A stretch of DNA of 64,000 bases from Pseudarthrobacter sulfonivorans (GCF_001484605.1 NZ_CP013747.1:2790001-2854000), one strand, 5' to 3'; counted from the first letter of the stretch, positions 9,774 through 18,516 are shown. The notes: generated by a model not told the origin, from the sequence alone. Translations and numbers: made by a program.

Positions 9774-10331
9774 ATGTCGATAAATGTGCTTGACCAACAA
9801 ATCGCCCTGATCGTGATCGACTTGCAGGCCGGAACTGTCGCCAACCCTTCGGCGCATCCCACCGGCCAGATCGTTGCCCGGGCAGGTGAACTGCTGTCAG
9901 CCTTCCGTCAACGCGAATTCCTCGTGGTGCTGGCTACGGTTGACGGAACGCCGGCAGGCCGTACCCACTACGGCGAAGGTGCGCGTCAGTTCCCACCCGA
10001 GTGGAACGAACTCCTGCCCGAGCTCAACCGGCAGCCCCAGGACGTCGTCGTCGTCCGACGGACCTGGAGCGCGTTCGCAGGTACCGATCTCTCATCGCTA
10101 TTGAGGGAACGTCGTGTTACCCAGGTCGTTCTCGCAGGGATGGCGACCAGTTTCGGTGTGGAGTCGACGGCCCGCGACGCGTACGACCTTGGCTATACAG
10201 TGACCTTGGCGATCGACGCCATGACGGATCCGAACCTGGATGCCCACCTCAGCAGTGTCAGCCGTGTCTTTCCCGCTCTAGGGCAGACTGGTTCAGCGTC
10301 GGAGATTATCGCCCTGCTTGAAAGTCGCTGA
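9774..10331 (+). CDS. Isochorismatase-like hydrolase lacking catalytic Cys and Lys
   Basis: A 185-residue protein of the isochorismatase/cysteine-hydrolase fold, preceded by AAGGAG. The motif-I Asp is present (D16 in VIDLQAG). The usual Lys position reads VVRRTWSAFAGTDL (Arg96), and the block that normally holds the nucleophile Cys reads AGMATSFGVESTARDAY, giving Gly128. True isochorismatases such as EntB also have Gly at that place but keep the Lys. It is therefore probably not a Cys-dependent amidase. It is the last gene of the importer operon. Confidence 0.85.
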   Translation: MSINVLDQQIALIVIDLQAGTVANPSAHPTGQIVARAGELLSAFRQREFLVVLATVDGTPAGRTHYGEGARQFPPEWNELLPELNRQPQDVVVVRRTWSAFAGTDLSSLLRERRVTQVVLAGMATSFGVESTARDAYDLGYTVTLAIDAMTDPNLDAHLSSVSRVFPALGQTGSASEIIALLESR

Positions 10332-10555
10332 GCTTTGGCTCTCAGAGCCTTCCGTCCCCGGACATGTCACCGCCAACATCCAACTGTCTGAGTCAACGCG
10401 AACTCTTGACACCGACGTTCCCGAGAAACACCATGGGTTCATGGTTCGCCGTGCATGTTCGTGGGTGAAATGCCCGTCAGACGTAGACGAAAACCCGTCC
10501 CGACGCGCTGGAACTGTCAAAGCCCAAGTCGGAGGCTGACGGTAAGGAAACTGCG
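10332..10555. other. Intergenic region before the GH15 fusion gene
   Basis: A 224-nt gap. A short stem GGCTCT-C-AGAGCC lies at 10337-10349, just after the upstream stop. Otherwise I see no conserved coding frame or clear promoter. Confidence 0.4.
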
Positions 10556-13207
10556 ATGACAACTCCTGATAGCCGATGGTCGGCCAGACGGTCGGTGGCC
10601 AATTCTGCCCAGCTTTCCGACTCGCTGCCGCAGGACCTCCTCAGGTCCCTGCTCCAGTCGGACGCTACAGGTGAAACACTGTCGCCGCAGCTTCTATCCG
10701 ACCTGAAGATATTGGCACGCACTCCGAACCTTCTGGTGGCCTGTAACTACGGCGGGACACTCACCACCGAGGGGACCTCAGTGGCGGCCCTCCCGGTGGG
10801 CAGTGCCTCGATTGCCCTGCGTGCAATCGCGGCATTGCCCAACACGCACGCGGCAGTGATTTCCGGACGTTCACTGCGAGACCTGGCTTCCGCGTCGCGG
10901 CTGCCTGCGGAAGTCCACCTGGTGGGTTCCCACGGTGCCGAGTTCGACATGGGTTTTCTCTACAGCCAGCCGCCGAGCACCATTTCCGTCCTGCAGGAAG
11001 TAAGAGCCGCCCTAGTTGAAGCGGTGGGGTTGGAAAAAGACTTCAGGATCGAGAGAATTTCGAGTAAAGCCGTTGGGGTGTCCGTTCACCTGATCGGGAA
11101 GCCGCCGGACGTGGCAGCCAGGGTGACCGCCAAAGCAGAGCAGATCGCCCGGGACCATGGGATGTTCTTCATGGTGGACGGATCCGTCCTGGAGCTGTCT
11201 CTGGCGGAACCTTCCAAGGGCCACGCGCTCGAACGCCTCCGATCCGAGCTGCGCATCACTGCCGCCCTGTACGCCGGGGATGGCCCCAGTGACGAGTACG
11301 CATTGGCCACACTGCGAGGTCCGGACCTGGGGCTGAGGGTGGGGGAGGGGCCGCAGGACGGACGCCGACTGCGGGATCCGGATGCCTTCGTGATGGTCCT
11401 GGCCGTGCTGTTCGAGCTGCGCCGCGCCTGGCTGTTTGGCGCAGACGCCGTCAGCCTGGAACGGCACACCCTCTTGGGAAACGGATCCTCCACGGCGCTC
11501 GTGACCCCGGCTGCGAAGATCTGCTGGATGACCCACCCGATGCCGGAATCGGGCTCGCTGTTCGCACAAATCCTGGGCGGGGACGCCGCCGGTCACTTCA
11601 GCGTCGAGCCGGTGAAACCATCCCGGGTGCTGGGGCAGCGCTACGTGGACAACACGATGATCGTCGAGACCCGGTGGGCGGATGTCACGGTCACGGATTA
11701 CCTGGAGCAGTCGGCGGACGGGCTCACGAGCCTGGTGCGGGTGCTCTCCGGCACCGGCACGGCGAGGATCATTTTCGCGCCCCGGCCGGATTACGCCAGT
11801 GCCCCGTTTAGCATGGAGGTCCGCGGCCATGAGCTCCATGTTCTGGGCGTCTCCGATCCGATTGTCCTGCATTCGCCGGGCGTCGGCTTCATGGTCAGCA
11901 CCGACGGCCGCCATGCGACAGCGACGGCGGATGTGGACCTGGGCAACGGGACGGTGGTCCTAAACCTCCGCTGTGGAGACACCGAATCTTTTGTGCTGGA
12001 TCCCGACGGCGAGCCGGCCCGCCGGGCCGACGTCGCCGCAGGATCCCGCGCCTGGGTGCGGAAGCTGAAGCTGCCTGCGGTCAGTCCAGCCCTGGTCAAG
12101 CGCTCCGCGCTCATCCTCCGGGCCATGGTGCACGAACCGACCGGCGGAGTTCTTGCGGCGCCCACCACTTCGCTACCCGAGGGAATCGGCGGAATCCGCA
12201 ACTGGGATTACCGGTACTGCTGGCTGCGGGACGGTTCCATGACCGTGAAGGCACTGGTGGATCTGGGTTCCACGGAAGAGGCCGAGGGCTTCCTACGGTG
12301 GCTCGGCCGGATCCTGGACGAGGCTCCAGGCCCCGAGTGGCTGCACCCGCTGTATTCGGTGAGCGGGAAAGCCATGGTTACAGAGGCCACCATCGAGAGT
12401 TTGCCAGGCTATGCAGGGTCGCGACCGGTGCGGATCGGCAATGCCGCGGACCACCAGGTGCAGCTGGACGTCTTCGGCCCGATCGCGGAGCTGATCCACG
12501 GGCTGAGTGAATACCGCGATCTCCTGACCGATTTTCAGTGGGAACTGCTGGAGCAGATGGCAGCGGCTGTCATGGCCCGCTGGCACGAACCCGACCACGG
12601 GATCTGGGAAGTCCGGCGCCCGCAACGGCACCACGTCTATACGAAGGTCATGTGCTGGGTCACGCTGGACCGGGCGCTGCGCACCGCCGCGCGCCACGGC
12701 CGGGTGCCTGATCCGCTGTGGCGCATCACCGCAGACACCATCCGGGACGAAGTCCTGCGTCAGGGCTGGAACGAGGATTCGGCGTCGTACACGGTGGCCT
12801 ACGGCAGTCCGGATCTGGACGCGGCGGTCCTGCATATCGGCCTCTCCGGCCTGCTGGACGTGGACGACCCGCGATTCCTGGGAACGGTCAACGCCGTCGA
12901 ACGCGTCCTGCGGGTGGGTCCCACCGTTTTCCGGTACAGGTACGACGACGGGCTGCCGGGTCTGGAGGGCGGCTTCCACATCTGCACGACCTGGCTGATC
13001 GAGGCCTATCTCGCAGTCGGCCGCGCCGATGATGCCCAGGTACTGTTCGGCCAGCTCGTGAACCTGATCGGACCCACCGGGCTGCTGCCCGAAGAGTATG
13101 ACCCGGTGACAGAAACGCACCTAGGCAACCATCCGCAGGCCTATTCGCACCTGGGCCTGATCCGATGCGCGCAACTGCTGGACCGGTATCAGGTTCAGGA
13201 GGGCTAA
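10556..13207 (+). CDS. Trehalose-phosphatase-like/GH15 glycoside hydrolase fusion
   Basis: An 883-residue two-domain protein. Residues about 50-290 resemble trehalose-6-phosphate phosphatase of the HAD superfamily (AAVISGRSLRDLA, HLVGSHGAEF, YAGDGPSDEYALATL). HAD motif I, normally DxDGT, reads N64-Y-G66-G-T68, so both catalytic Asp residues are lost and this half is probably not a phosphatase. Residues about 300-880 are GH15 (glucoamylase/trehalase family): AAPTTSLPE..GGIRNWDYRYCWLRD near 540-560, a second conserved block GIWEVRRPQ near 680, and LLPEEYDP near 842 with the expected catalytic Glu. Actinobacterial GH15 proteins include trehalases, so trehalose or alpha-glucan hydrolysis is likely. 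Monocistronic, with no signal peptide seen. Confidence 0.88.
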   Translation: MTTPDSRWSARRSVANSAQLSDSLPQDLLRSLLQSDATGETLSPQLLSDLKILARTPNLLVACNYGGTLTTEGTSVAALPVGSASIALRAIAALPNTHAAVISGRSLRDLASASRLPAEVHLVGSHGAEFDMGFLYSQPPSTISVLQEVRAALVEAVGLEKDFRIERISSKAVGVSVHLIGKPPDVAARVTAKAEQIARDHGMFFMVDGSVLELSLAEPSKGHALERLRSELRITAALYAGDGPSDEYALATLRGPDLGLRVGEGPQDGRRLRDPDAFVMVLAVLFELRRAWLFGADAVSLERHTLLGNGSSTALVTPAAKICWMTHPMPESGSLFAQILGGDAAGHFSVEPVKPSRVLGQRYVDNTMIVETRWADVTVTDYLEQSADGLTSLVRVLSGTGTARIIFAPRPDYASAPFSMEVRGHELHVLGVSDPIVLHSPGVGFMVSTDGRHATATADVDLGNGTVVLNLRCGDTESFVLDPDGEPARRADVAAGSRAWVRKLKLPAVSPALVKRSALILRAMVHEPTGGVLAAPTTSLPEGIGGIRNWDYRYCWLRDGSMTVKALVDLGSTEEAEGFLRWLGRILDEAPGPEWLHPLYSVSGKAMVTEATIESLPGYAGSRPVRIGNAADHQVQLDVFGPIAELIHGLSEYRDLLTDFQWELLEQMAAAVMARWHEPDHGIWEVRRPQRHHVYTKVMCWVTLDRALRTAARHGRVPDPLWRITADTIRDEVLRQGWNEDSASYTVAYGSPDLDAAVLHIGLSGLLDVDDPRFLGTVNAVERVLRVGPTVFRYRYDDGLPGLEGGFHICTTWLIEAYLAVGRADDAQVLFGQLVNLIGPTGLLPEEYDPVTETHLGNHPQAYSHLGLIRCAQLLDRYQVQEG

Positions 13208-13350
13208 GCCTTGATCCACCAACCTACTTATTGGGCGTCCCGGCGTTGAATTTGGCTGCGGAGTTCCGGTTTTGGGGCGTGCGGGAGTGTCCGGGCAGTG
13301 GAAGCCTAAAGGTTCTGTAGGGGATTGGCCATGGCGGCATTTGACGCCTG

Positions 13351-13548
13351 TTATAACAACTCGTGCCTGTAGTGCAGGAGGAACTCATGCTTGTAGTGAA
13401 GGCCGATCCAAGGGGATTCAGTAAATTCGTCAATATTGATCACCTGGAGCGGCGCTGGTGCCTCTTCTGCGCGGGTTTTCCAGTCCGGCGCACCTGATCC
13501 GAACGCACTCTGAGTAGTGCTATCGAGAGGAACTCGACGTCTGAGCAT
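13351..13548 (-). CDS. Hypothetical 65-residue protein with a C-terminal octapeptide repeat
   Basis: An unrecognised small frame inside a 575-nt stretch (13208-13782) that has no other convincing gene. A good GAGGAG lies 6 nt before the ATG. The C-terminus is two copies of an eight-residue unit (LHYKHEFL then LHYRHELL), encoded by a 24-bp tandem repeat. A 36-codon frame with its own AGGAGG runs on the opposite strand at 13387-13497, so strand assignment is not secure. No domain recognised. Confidence 0.3.
   Translation of the reverse strand: MLRRRVPLDSTTQSAFGSGAPDWKTRAEEAPAPLQVINIDEFTESPWIGLHYKHEFLLHYRHELL
13358..13405. repeat. 24-bp imperfect tandem repeat, two copies
   Basis: Copies at 13358-13381 and 13382-13405 share an AACTC.TGC.TGTAGTG.AGG core. 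The period of 24 keeps a reading frame and gives the octapeptide repeat of the small minus-strand frame. Confidence 0.7.
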
Positions 13549-13782
13549 GCTGTCTCCTCGTCTTGGTAGGTGATCAGGACTGGCGGCGCGAACCAGAATC
13601 GGAGTCTGTCAGCAGGCATTGTGTGATGGACCCTCGCTGGAGGACCCATCAGTGGGCTCTGCTTGGGCACGAACTGCCACGCCGCCCATTCGCACCAGCA
13701 CAGCACCCGCTGGGGACTGCGGCGTCTTCCTCGTGCCTGACGTTACCAACAGATAAGCGGTAATGCTTAGTTTCGAGTTCGA

Positions 13783-14100
13783 TTAGGTCGCTTTCGGAAG
13801 CTGCGCCACGTACTCGACGTCGTGATCGATGCGACCGAGCTTGCGCCCGCCCTTTGGTGGCTTCGCTTCTTCGAAGAACAGCTCATTGAGCTCAAGGAAC
13901 TTTTCGTCGTCCCCTTCGAGCTCGTCGTCGAAGCGGATGGCTGAAACCGGGCAGGCGGGCTCGCAAGCACCGCAATTTATGCACTGGTCAGAGTTGATGT
14001 ACATCATCCGATTGCCCTCGAAAAGACAGTCAACGGGACATACTTGGATGCAGCTTTTGTCTTTGATATCAACGCAAGCTTCGGTTACAACAAAGGTCAT
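13783..14100 (-). CDS. fdxA: 7Fe ferredoxin (3Fe-4S plus 4Fe-4S)
   Basis: A 105-residue soluble electron carrier. The N-terminal half has C-x7-C-x3-CP (ACVDIKDKSCIQVCPVDC), and the second cluster motif is CINCGACEPACP near residues 40-51. The acidic C-terminal tail and the DCLFEGNRMMYINSDQC bridge are characteristic of actinobacterial FdxA. It is transcribed divergently from the P450 with a 168-nt spacer containing a palindrome, so it may share control with the P450 and serve as an alternative electron donor; the 3Fe-4S ferredoxin behind the P450 is the more direct partner. Confidence 0.93.
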   Translation of the reverse strand: MTFVVTEACVDIKDKSCIQVCPVDCLFEGNRMMYINSDQCINCGACEPACPVSAIRFDDELEGDDEKFLELNELFFEEAKPPKGGRKLGRIDHDVEYVAQLPKAT

Positions 14101-14152
14101 TTGAGGCCCTTCCGGACGTCGGTGTTCGGAGCGTAATAGGGGGTGGACGCGG

Positions 14153-14178
14153 AGGTTTCAATGTGTACACTGAAACCT
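14153..14178. promoter_or_regulatory. Palindromic operator candidate between ferredoxin and P450
   Basis: Perfect 8-bp arms AGGTTTCA / TGAAACCT separated by 10 nt. Two further direct copies of a related box (CGCTGAAACCCT at 14232-14243 and CGCTAAAACCCT at 14246-14257) lie next to the P450 ribosome site. The IclR-type regulator encoded downstream of the P450 genes is the obvious candidate to bind here; this is inference. Confidence 0.5.
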
Positions 14179-14268
14179 AAGCGTTGTATTTCAAAACTAC
14201 CACGCAGAACGGTTACGTGACCAGTGCAGTTCGCTGAAACCCTTTCGCTAAAACCCTGAGGAGACCCG

Positions 14269-15438
14269 ATGACGGTTAACGCCATCCAGACCCGCCGAGT
14301 AGACCCGTACAGCCCCCCGACCGAACACCTCGAGTTGCAAAGCGACGAGCCCGTCGCCTTCCTCGACTGGCGCGACGGACGCAAGGCCTGGGCGATCACA
14401 AAGCACGCCGATGTCCGCACGATGCTGAGCGACGTACGCTTCAGCTCTGACCGGTCGAACCCCGATCACCCGGCGCATGGCGGCTACGTTCCCGGTGCAC
14501 ATAAGGGGGCGATCATTGCAATCGATCCGCCCGAGCATTCCGCAATCCGCTCGCGCGTCATGAACGAGTTCACGGTGAAAAAGATCTCGCTTATGCGCCC
14601 GCGCATCGAGGAGATTGTCAGCGAAGCCCTCGATGCGATGCTCGATGGGAAGTCCGAGGCGGAACTGGTGGAGGAGTTGTCCCTTCCGGTCCCCGCGATG
14701 GCGATTGCCGAGTTGCTCGGAGTGCCTTATGAGGACCACGACTTCTTCCAGCACAACACCTCTCTTTTCTCCGATGCACACATCGACCCCAAGCAGCGGG
14801 GCGAAGCTATCGCGAAGCTCCGCGACTACATCAGCGAACTCGTCGACGCACGAGTGAATGAGCGTGGAAACGACATCATCAGTCGTCAACTCGATGCCGG
14901 CGCGGACGCCGAGGAGGCTGTTGGTCTCGGCTTCCTGTTGCTCATCGCGGGTCACGAGACGACAGCGAATATGATCACCTTGAGCATCATGACCCTGCTC
15001 GACAAGCCGGATCTGCTTCAGCAGTTGCGCGAAGACCCTTCGCTAATACCTGGCGCTGTCGAGGAGTTGCTGCGTTATTTCACCATCGCGGAGGTCGGCG
15101 GGCTGCGACTCGCGACTACCGATCTTGAAATCGGCGGCAAACAGATCCACGCGGGCGATGCCGTATTCGGGCTTGCGAACACCGCGAACCGCGATCCCGA
15201 GGTGTTCCCTGACCCGCATACGATTGACTTCAAACGCGGTGCCCGCAATCACATGGCCTTCGGTTTTGGCCCGCACCAGTGTCTGGGACAGAATCTCGCT
15301 CGGCTTGAGCTTGTGGTGGTGCTCGAACAGGTCATTCAACGCATACCCACCCTCCGGCTCCTCGACCCGCTCTCCGCGATTGCTTTCAAGGAATGGGGGC
15401 CGAACTACGGCATCAACGAGCTTCGGGTGGCATGGTGA
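14269..15438 (+). CDS. Cytochrome P450 (bacterial class I)
   Basis: A 389-residue soluble monooxygenase. The I-helix oxygen-activation motif is A227-G-H-E-T-T232, ExxR is E266-L-L-R269, and the haem loop FGFGPHQCLG places the thiolate ligand at Cys338. The IDPPEHSAIRSRVMNEFT block near 85-103 is the C-helix region that contacts haem propionates. The gene starts after CTGAGGAG and its stop overlaps the next ferredoxin gene by 7 nt, a usual redox-partner arrangement. The general features resemble CYP105-like actinobacterial P450s, but the substrate cannot be inferred. Confidence 0.95.
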   Translation: MTVNAIQTRRVDPYSPPTEHLELQSDEPVAFLDWRDGRKAWAITKHADVRTMLSDVRFSSDRSNPDHPAHGGYVPGAHKGAIIAIDPPEHSAIRSRVMNEFTVKKISLMRPRIEEIVSEALDAMLDGKSEAELVEELSLPVPAMAIAELLGVPYEDHDFFQHNTSLFSDAHIDPKQRGEAIAKLRDYISELVDARVNERGNDIISRQLDAGADAEEAVGLGFLLLIAGHETTANMITLSIMTLLDKPDLLQQLREDPSLIPGAVEELLRYFTIAEVGGLRLATTDLEIGGKQIHAGDAVFGLANTANRDPEVFPDPHTIDFKRGARNHMAFGFGPHQCLGQNLARLELVVVLEQVIQRIPTLRLLDPLSAIAFKEWGPNYGINELRVAW

Positions 15439-15635
15439 GCGCGCAAATAGTTGCGAAACGCGAAACGTGCATTGGTGCGGGCCAATGCGTATTCGCCGAC
15501 CCGGACGCCTTCGACCAGGACGACAACGGCTTGGTGGTCGTGCTGCAGGCCGATCCTGCGTCGCCGGACGCGCTCGCGCGTGCGAAGGAAGCGGTGAACG
15601 TGTGTCCGAGCCGATCGATTACCCTCCTCGCCTGA
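15432..15635 (+). CDS. 3Fe-4S-type ferredoxin, P450 partner
   Basis: A 67-residue ferredoxin. Cys residues are in ETCIGAGQCVFADPDAF and NVCPSRSI, giving C-x5-C...C-P. The position that would supply a fourth Cys is Ala-Gly, as in the 3Fe-4S ferredoxins found behind CYP105-type P450 genes. The start at ATG 15432 overlaps the P450 stop; GTG 15435 is the alternative. It should pass electrons from a ferredoxin reductase, not encoded nearby, to the P450. Confidence 0.9.
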   Translation: MVSAQIVAKRETCIGAGQCVFADPDAFDQDDNGLVVVLQADPASPDALARAKEAVNVCPSRSITLLA

Positions 15636-15710
15636 ACAGAGTCGAGGACTCTGACTGACAGGGCCGGGCAGGAGACCTTCATCCAGGAACACAGCCGTGC
15701 CCACCGCTGT

Positions 15711-16523
15711 TCAGCTTGCGCCGAGACCGCCGCCCATACGTTCACTGAGGACTGCTGCAGAATGCTTAACGATGTCTGACAGCTCTGATTCAACAGCAGA
15801 GTCAAACCGAGACTCAGGGATCATTAGACCGGACGTTCCAACTACTTCCCGTCCCGGGCCAAACACTGGTGCTGCAAGCGCAATTGCACCCGTAACCCGC
15901 TCACCGAGAGAGACCGCGTAGCCCTGGTTTCGGATGGCCTCGATGCGTTTCGAAAGGACCTCGGGATCGATGATCGTGTTCGCCGTGACCTTCGTCAGGT
16001 TGCCATGCAGGATTTCGTGGCGTGTCTCCTCGGGGAGGAACGCAAGTATAGAAAGCCCGCTGGCTCCACTGTGCAACGGGAGCCATTTTTGCAGCGGGAT
16101 CATGTATCGAAGGGGGTGAGGAGAATCGATCGTGTGGGCGAACATCATTTCGTGCCGTTGATCATTGTAGATCCCAAGAAAGGAGGACTCGCCGCTACGG
16201 TCTGTCATCTCCTGGAGCAGGTCGTTCGCCATGTCCCGCAGCGGAAACCGTGTCATTAGCTTCCACGAGAGCCGCAGGAATTCAAGCCCAAGCTGGTAGC
16301 CGCCTTCTTGAGTCCGGCGAACCATGCCAAGTTTCTCCAGGTCCGCAAGGAGCCTATGGGCAGTGCTAGGGCTGACGCCCAGCTGCGTTCCTAATTCGCG
16401 GACGCCGTAGGACTGCTCGCCAGTTTCCACCATGAGGGTTAGGATTTCGAAACCTCTTGCCAGCGGATCCCTCTGCCGATCGGTCCCGGAATTTTCCTGC
16501 TGCTTCTTTGGTGTGGTTGCCAC
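15711..16523 (-). CDS. IclR-family transcriptional regulator
   Basis: A 270-residue regulator. The N-terminal winged helix-turn-helix is ARGFEILTLMVETGEQSYGVRELGTQLGVSPSTAHRLLADLEKLG, and the C-terminal IclR effector domain includes LPLHSGASGLSILAFLP and SLGERVTGAIALAAPVFG. The frame extends 30 codons further upstream, but GTG 16523 is preceded by GGAGGAG at 10 nt and removes a non-conserved Arg/Trp-rich extension. It converges on the P450-ferredoxin pair and is the likely regulator of the palindromic boxes in front of the P450. Confidence 0.9.
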   Translation of the reverse strand: MATTPKKQQENSGTDRQRDPLARGFEILTLMVETGEQSYGVRELGTQLGVSPSTAHRLLADLEKLGMVRRTQEGGYQLGLEFLRLSWKLMTRFPLRDMANDLLQEMTDRSGESSFLGIYNDQRHEMMFAHTIDSPHPLRYMIPLQKWLPLHSGASGLSILAFLPEETRHEILHGNLTKVTANTIIDPEVLSKRIEAIRNQGYAVSLGERVTGAIALAAPVFGPGREVVGTSGLMIPESRFDSAVESELSDIVKHSAAVLSERMGGGLGAS

Positions 16524-16619
16524 CTTCGTGTTTCTCCTCCAAGAATTGCAGGCTGGGATAGTCACCCGTAAGCCTTTAGGGGTCATGCTAGCGCACCACA
16601 AAACCGAACGCATTTTCTG

Positions 16620-16913
16620 TTGAATGATTCATCGCCGACCGAAAAGCGGGTCCCAGACGCCGGTTGCTCAGCGTCCATCACGCTGCCAGAAGAAGCCCCG
16701 TCCGCAACGTGCAGCGGCATAGCGTCACCGCAAACGTCGCAGACGTGGCCGGCACGATCCGCGACATGGAACTCCCAGGCCGCGACGATGCAGATGGGCA
16801 CTACATTCCGGACTCAGGCGCGCCTGGGGGAGTACCTCTCAGCCCGGGACGCGGACCCCAGCATCATCTTCCGCCAGCACCTGCATGCGTTCGGCGGCGA
16901 GATCGAAGAGTAA
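16620..16913 (+). pseudogene. Possible gene remnant of unknown family
   Basis: The stretch between the IclR and MFS genes is otherwise empty. Its plus frame ends with a coding-like segment (QARLGEYLSARDADPSIIFRQHLHAFGGEIEE) and a stop 19 nt before the convergent MFS stop. The first half has no natural composition, and no start or domain is convincing. I read it as a C-terminal leftover of a lost gene, with low confidence. Confidence 0.25.
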
Positions 16914-16932
16914 CCGCTGGCTTCGGCTGCTC

Positions 16933-18432
16933 CTAAGGACGCCCGTCGGTTTCAACGACCGGCTGTCGCCTTTTGCCCAGCGAGAACTTGGGCGTCGCGG
17001 CGACGAGGAGGGCAGCCACGGCCACCGCGGCACTCAGGATCAGGCCCGGTCGGTACTGTTCCAGCATCGCGGCCGCATCGACGGCGGCACCTGGGTCGGG
17101 CGCGTTGCCGTGACCGCTCACCATTGCCGTGGTGACCGCCAGCACCAGGGCGGCGCCGACTTGGGTGCTGGTCTGGATCAGGCCTGCGGCCAGGCCTTGC
17201 TCGGCATCCCGGATGCCAGCAGTGGCCTGGACGTTGATGGACGGGAAGGCCAGGGCGAAACCGACGCCCAGCAGCAGGACGGACGGCAGAATGTCAGTCA
17301 CGTAATTGGGCGAGGTGCCCACGCGAAGGAACAGCACGTATCCGAGGGTCAACGACGCCAGTCCCGTCAGGATCAGCCGCGGGGCGCCGAATCTCTCGAT
17401 GAGCCGGTCCGCGAAGGGTGCGCTCGAGGCAACCAGCAGGCCGGTCGGGAGCAGCGCCAGGGCCATGCCAAGGGGGCTCCATCCCAGCACGGACTGCAGG
17501 TAGAGCGTCAGGATGAACTGGAAACTCAGGTATGAACCGAACAGCCCCACGGCACTGAGGTTGGCCCGGGCAACCCAGCCTTCCTTGAGGATGCTGAACC
17601 GGATCAGGGGGTGTTTGACGCGGTTTTCGATCACGGCGAACGCTGCCAGCACCGCGGTGGAGGCCACGAATCCGGCGATAGTTGCCACAGATCCCCAGCC
17701 GCTCCCCGGCGCCGCTACCAGCGTGTACACCAGCCCCAGCATGCCGCCCGCGAGCGTGATGGCGCCCCAGACGTCATGCCCGCTCTCTTGCTCCCCGTCT
17801 GCGGCCTTGCCTGCGGCTCCGTCCCGGGGGATGTACCTCAGGCCGAGGATCACAACGGCGACTGCCACCGGAACGGAGACCAGGAAGGTCCAGCGCCAGC
17901 TCAGGGAGGTCATGAGGCCACCTACAACCAGGCCGAGGGAGAATCCGCTGGCGCCGAACGTGGTGAAGATGGACAAGGCACGGTTGCGTTCGCGCCCTTC
18001 AGCGAAGTTGGTGGTGATGATCGAGAAGGCAGCGGGAGCCGTGAATGCGGCGGCCAGGCCCTTGACGAACCGGGTGGCGATCAGCAGGGCGGGGTCATCC
18101 ACCAGCCCGCCGAGCAGGGATGCTGCGGCGAAAACGCTGAGCGCAATCAGGAAGATGCGCCGCCGGCCGAGCAGGTCCGCCATGCGACCGCCCAGCAGGA
18201 GCAGGCTTCCGTAGCCGAGCACGTAGGCGGAGACGATCCACTGGAGGGATTCGGTTCCGAGATGAAGTTCGTTGCCGATCGAGGGCAGGGCCACACCGAC
18301 CATTGATACGTCCAGTGCGTCGAGTGCCAGGACGGTGCACAGGACCAGGAGGAGCATCCATTGTGCACGGGTCCAGCGCACAGCTGTAAGCCGGCCTCCG
18401 GCTGATCTTTCAAGGGTGGAAGTTGAAGTCAT
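16933..18432 (-). CDS. MFS drug:H+ antiporter (DHA2 type, 14 TM)
   Basis: A 499-residue inner-membrane efflux pump. The first helix carries LDALDVSMVGVALPSIGNEL (motif D1 of drug antiporters), followed by LGGRMADLLGRRR (motif A, about residues 80-92) and GFSLGLVVGGLMTSLSWRWTFLVSVPV (motif C, helix 5). Length and hydrophobicity fit 14 helices, as in QacA/EmrB relatives. It is divergent from a MarR-family gene with an 84-nt spacer that holds a palindrome, a classic repressor-efflux pair. The substrate is likely a lipophilic or aromatic toxicant. Confidence 0.93.
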   Translation of the reverse strand: MTSTSTLERSAGGRLTAVRWTRAQWMLLLVLCTVLALDALDVSMVGVALPSIGNELHLGTESLQWIVSAYVLGYGSLLLLGGRMADLLGRRRIFLIALSVFAAASLLGGLVDDPALLIATRFVKGLAAAFTAPAAFSIITTNFAEGRERNRALSIFTTFGASGFSLGLVVGGLMTSLSWRWTFLVSVPVAVAVVILGLRYIPRDGAAGKAADGEQESGHDVWGAITLAGGMLGLVYTLVAAPGSGWGSVATIAGFVASTAVLAAFAVIENRVKHPLIRFSILKEGWVARANLSAVGLFGSYLSFQFILTLYLQSVLGWSPLGMALALLPTGLLVASSAPFADRLIERFGAPRLILTGLASLTLGYVLFLRVGTSPNYVTDILPSVLLLGVGFALAFPSINVQATAGIRDAEQGLAAGLIQTSTQVGAALVLAVTTAMVSGHGNAPDPGAAVDAAAMLEQYRPGLILSAAVAVAALLVAATPKFSLGKRRQPVVETDGRP

Positions 18433-18445
18433 GGCAACAACTTAT

Positions 18446-18457
18446 ATGACACGTCAT
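18446..18457. promoter_or_regulatory. MarR operator candidate
   Basis: Palindromic ATGAC-AC-GTCAT lies just before the MFS start. Related half sites (ATGACGTG at about 18476, CGTCATGAA at about 18495) fill the rest of the divergent promoter region, suggesting that the adjacent MarR protein controls both genes. Confidence 0.5.
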
Positions 18458-18516
18458 TGAATGACAAGGAATATTATGACGTGGACTTTTAATTCGTCAT
18501 GAACTAGAATCGCTGC

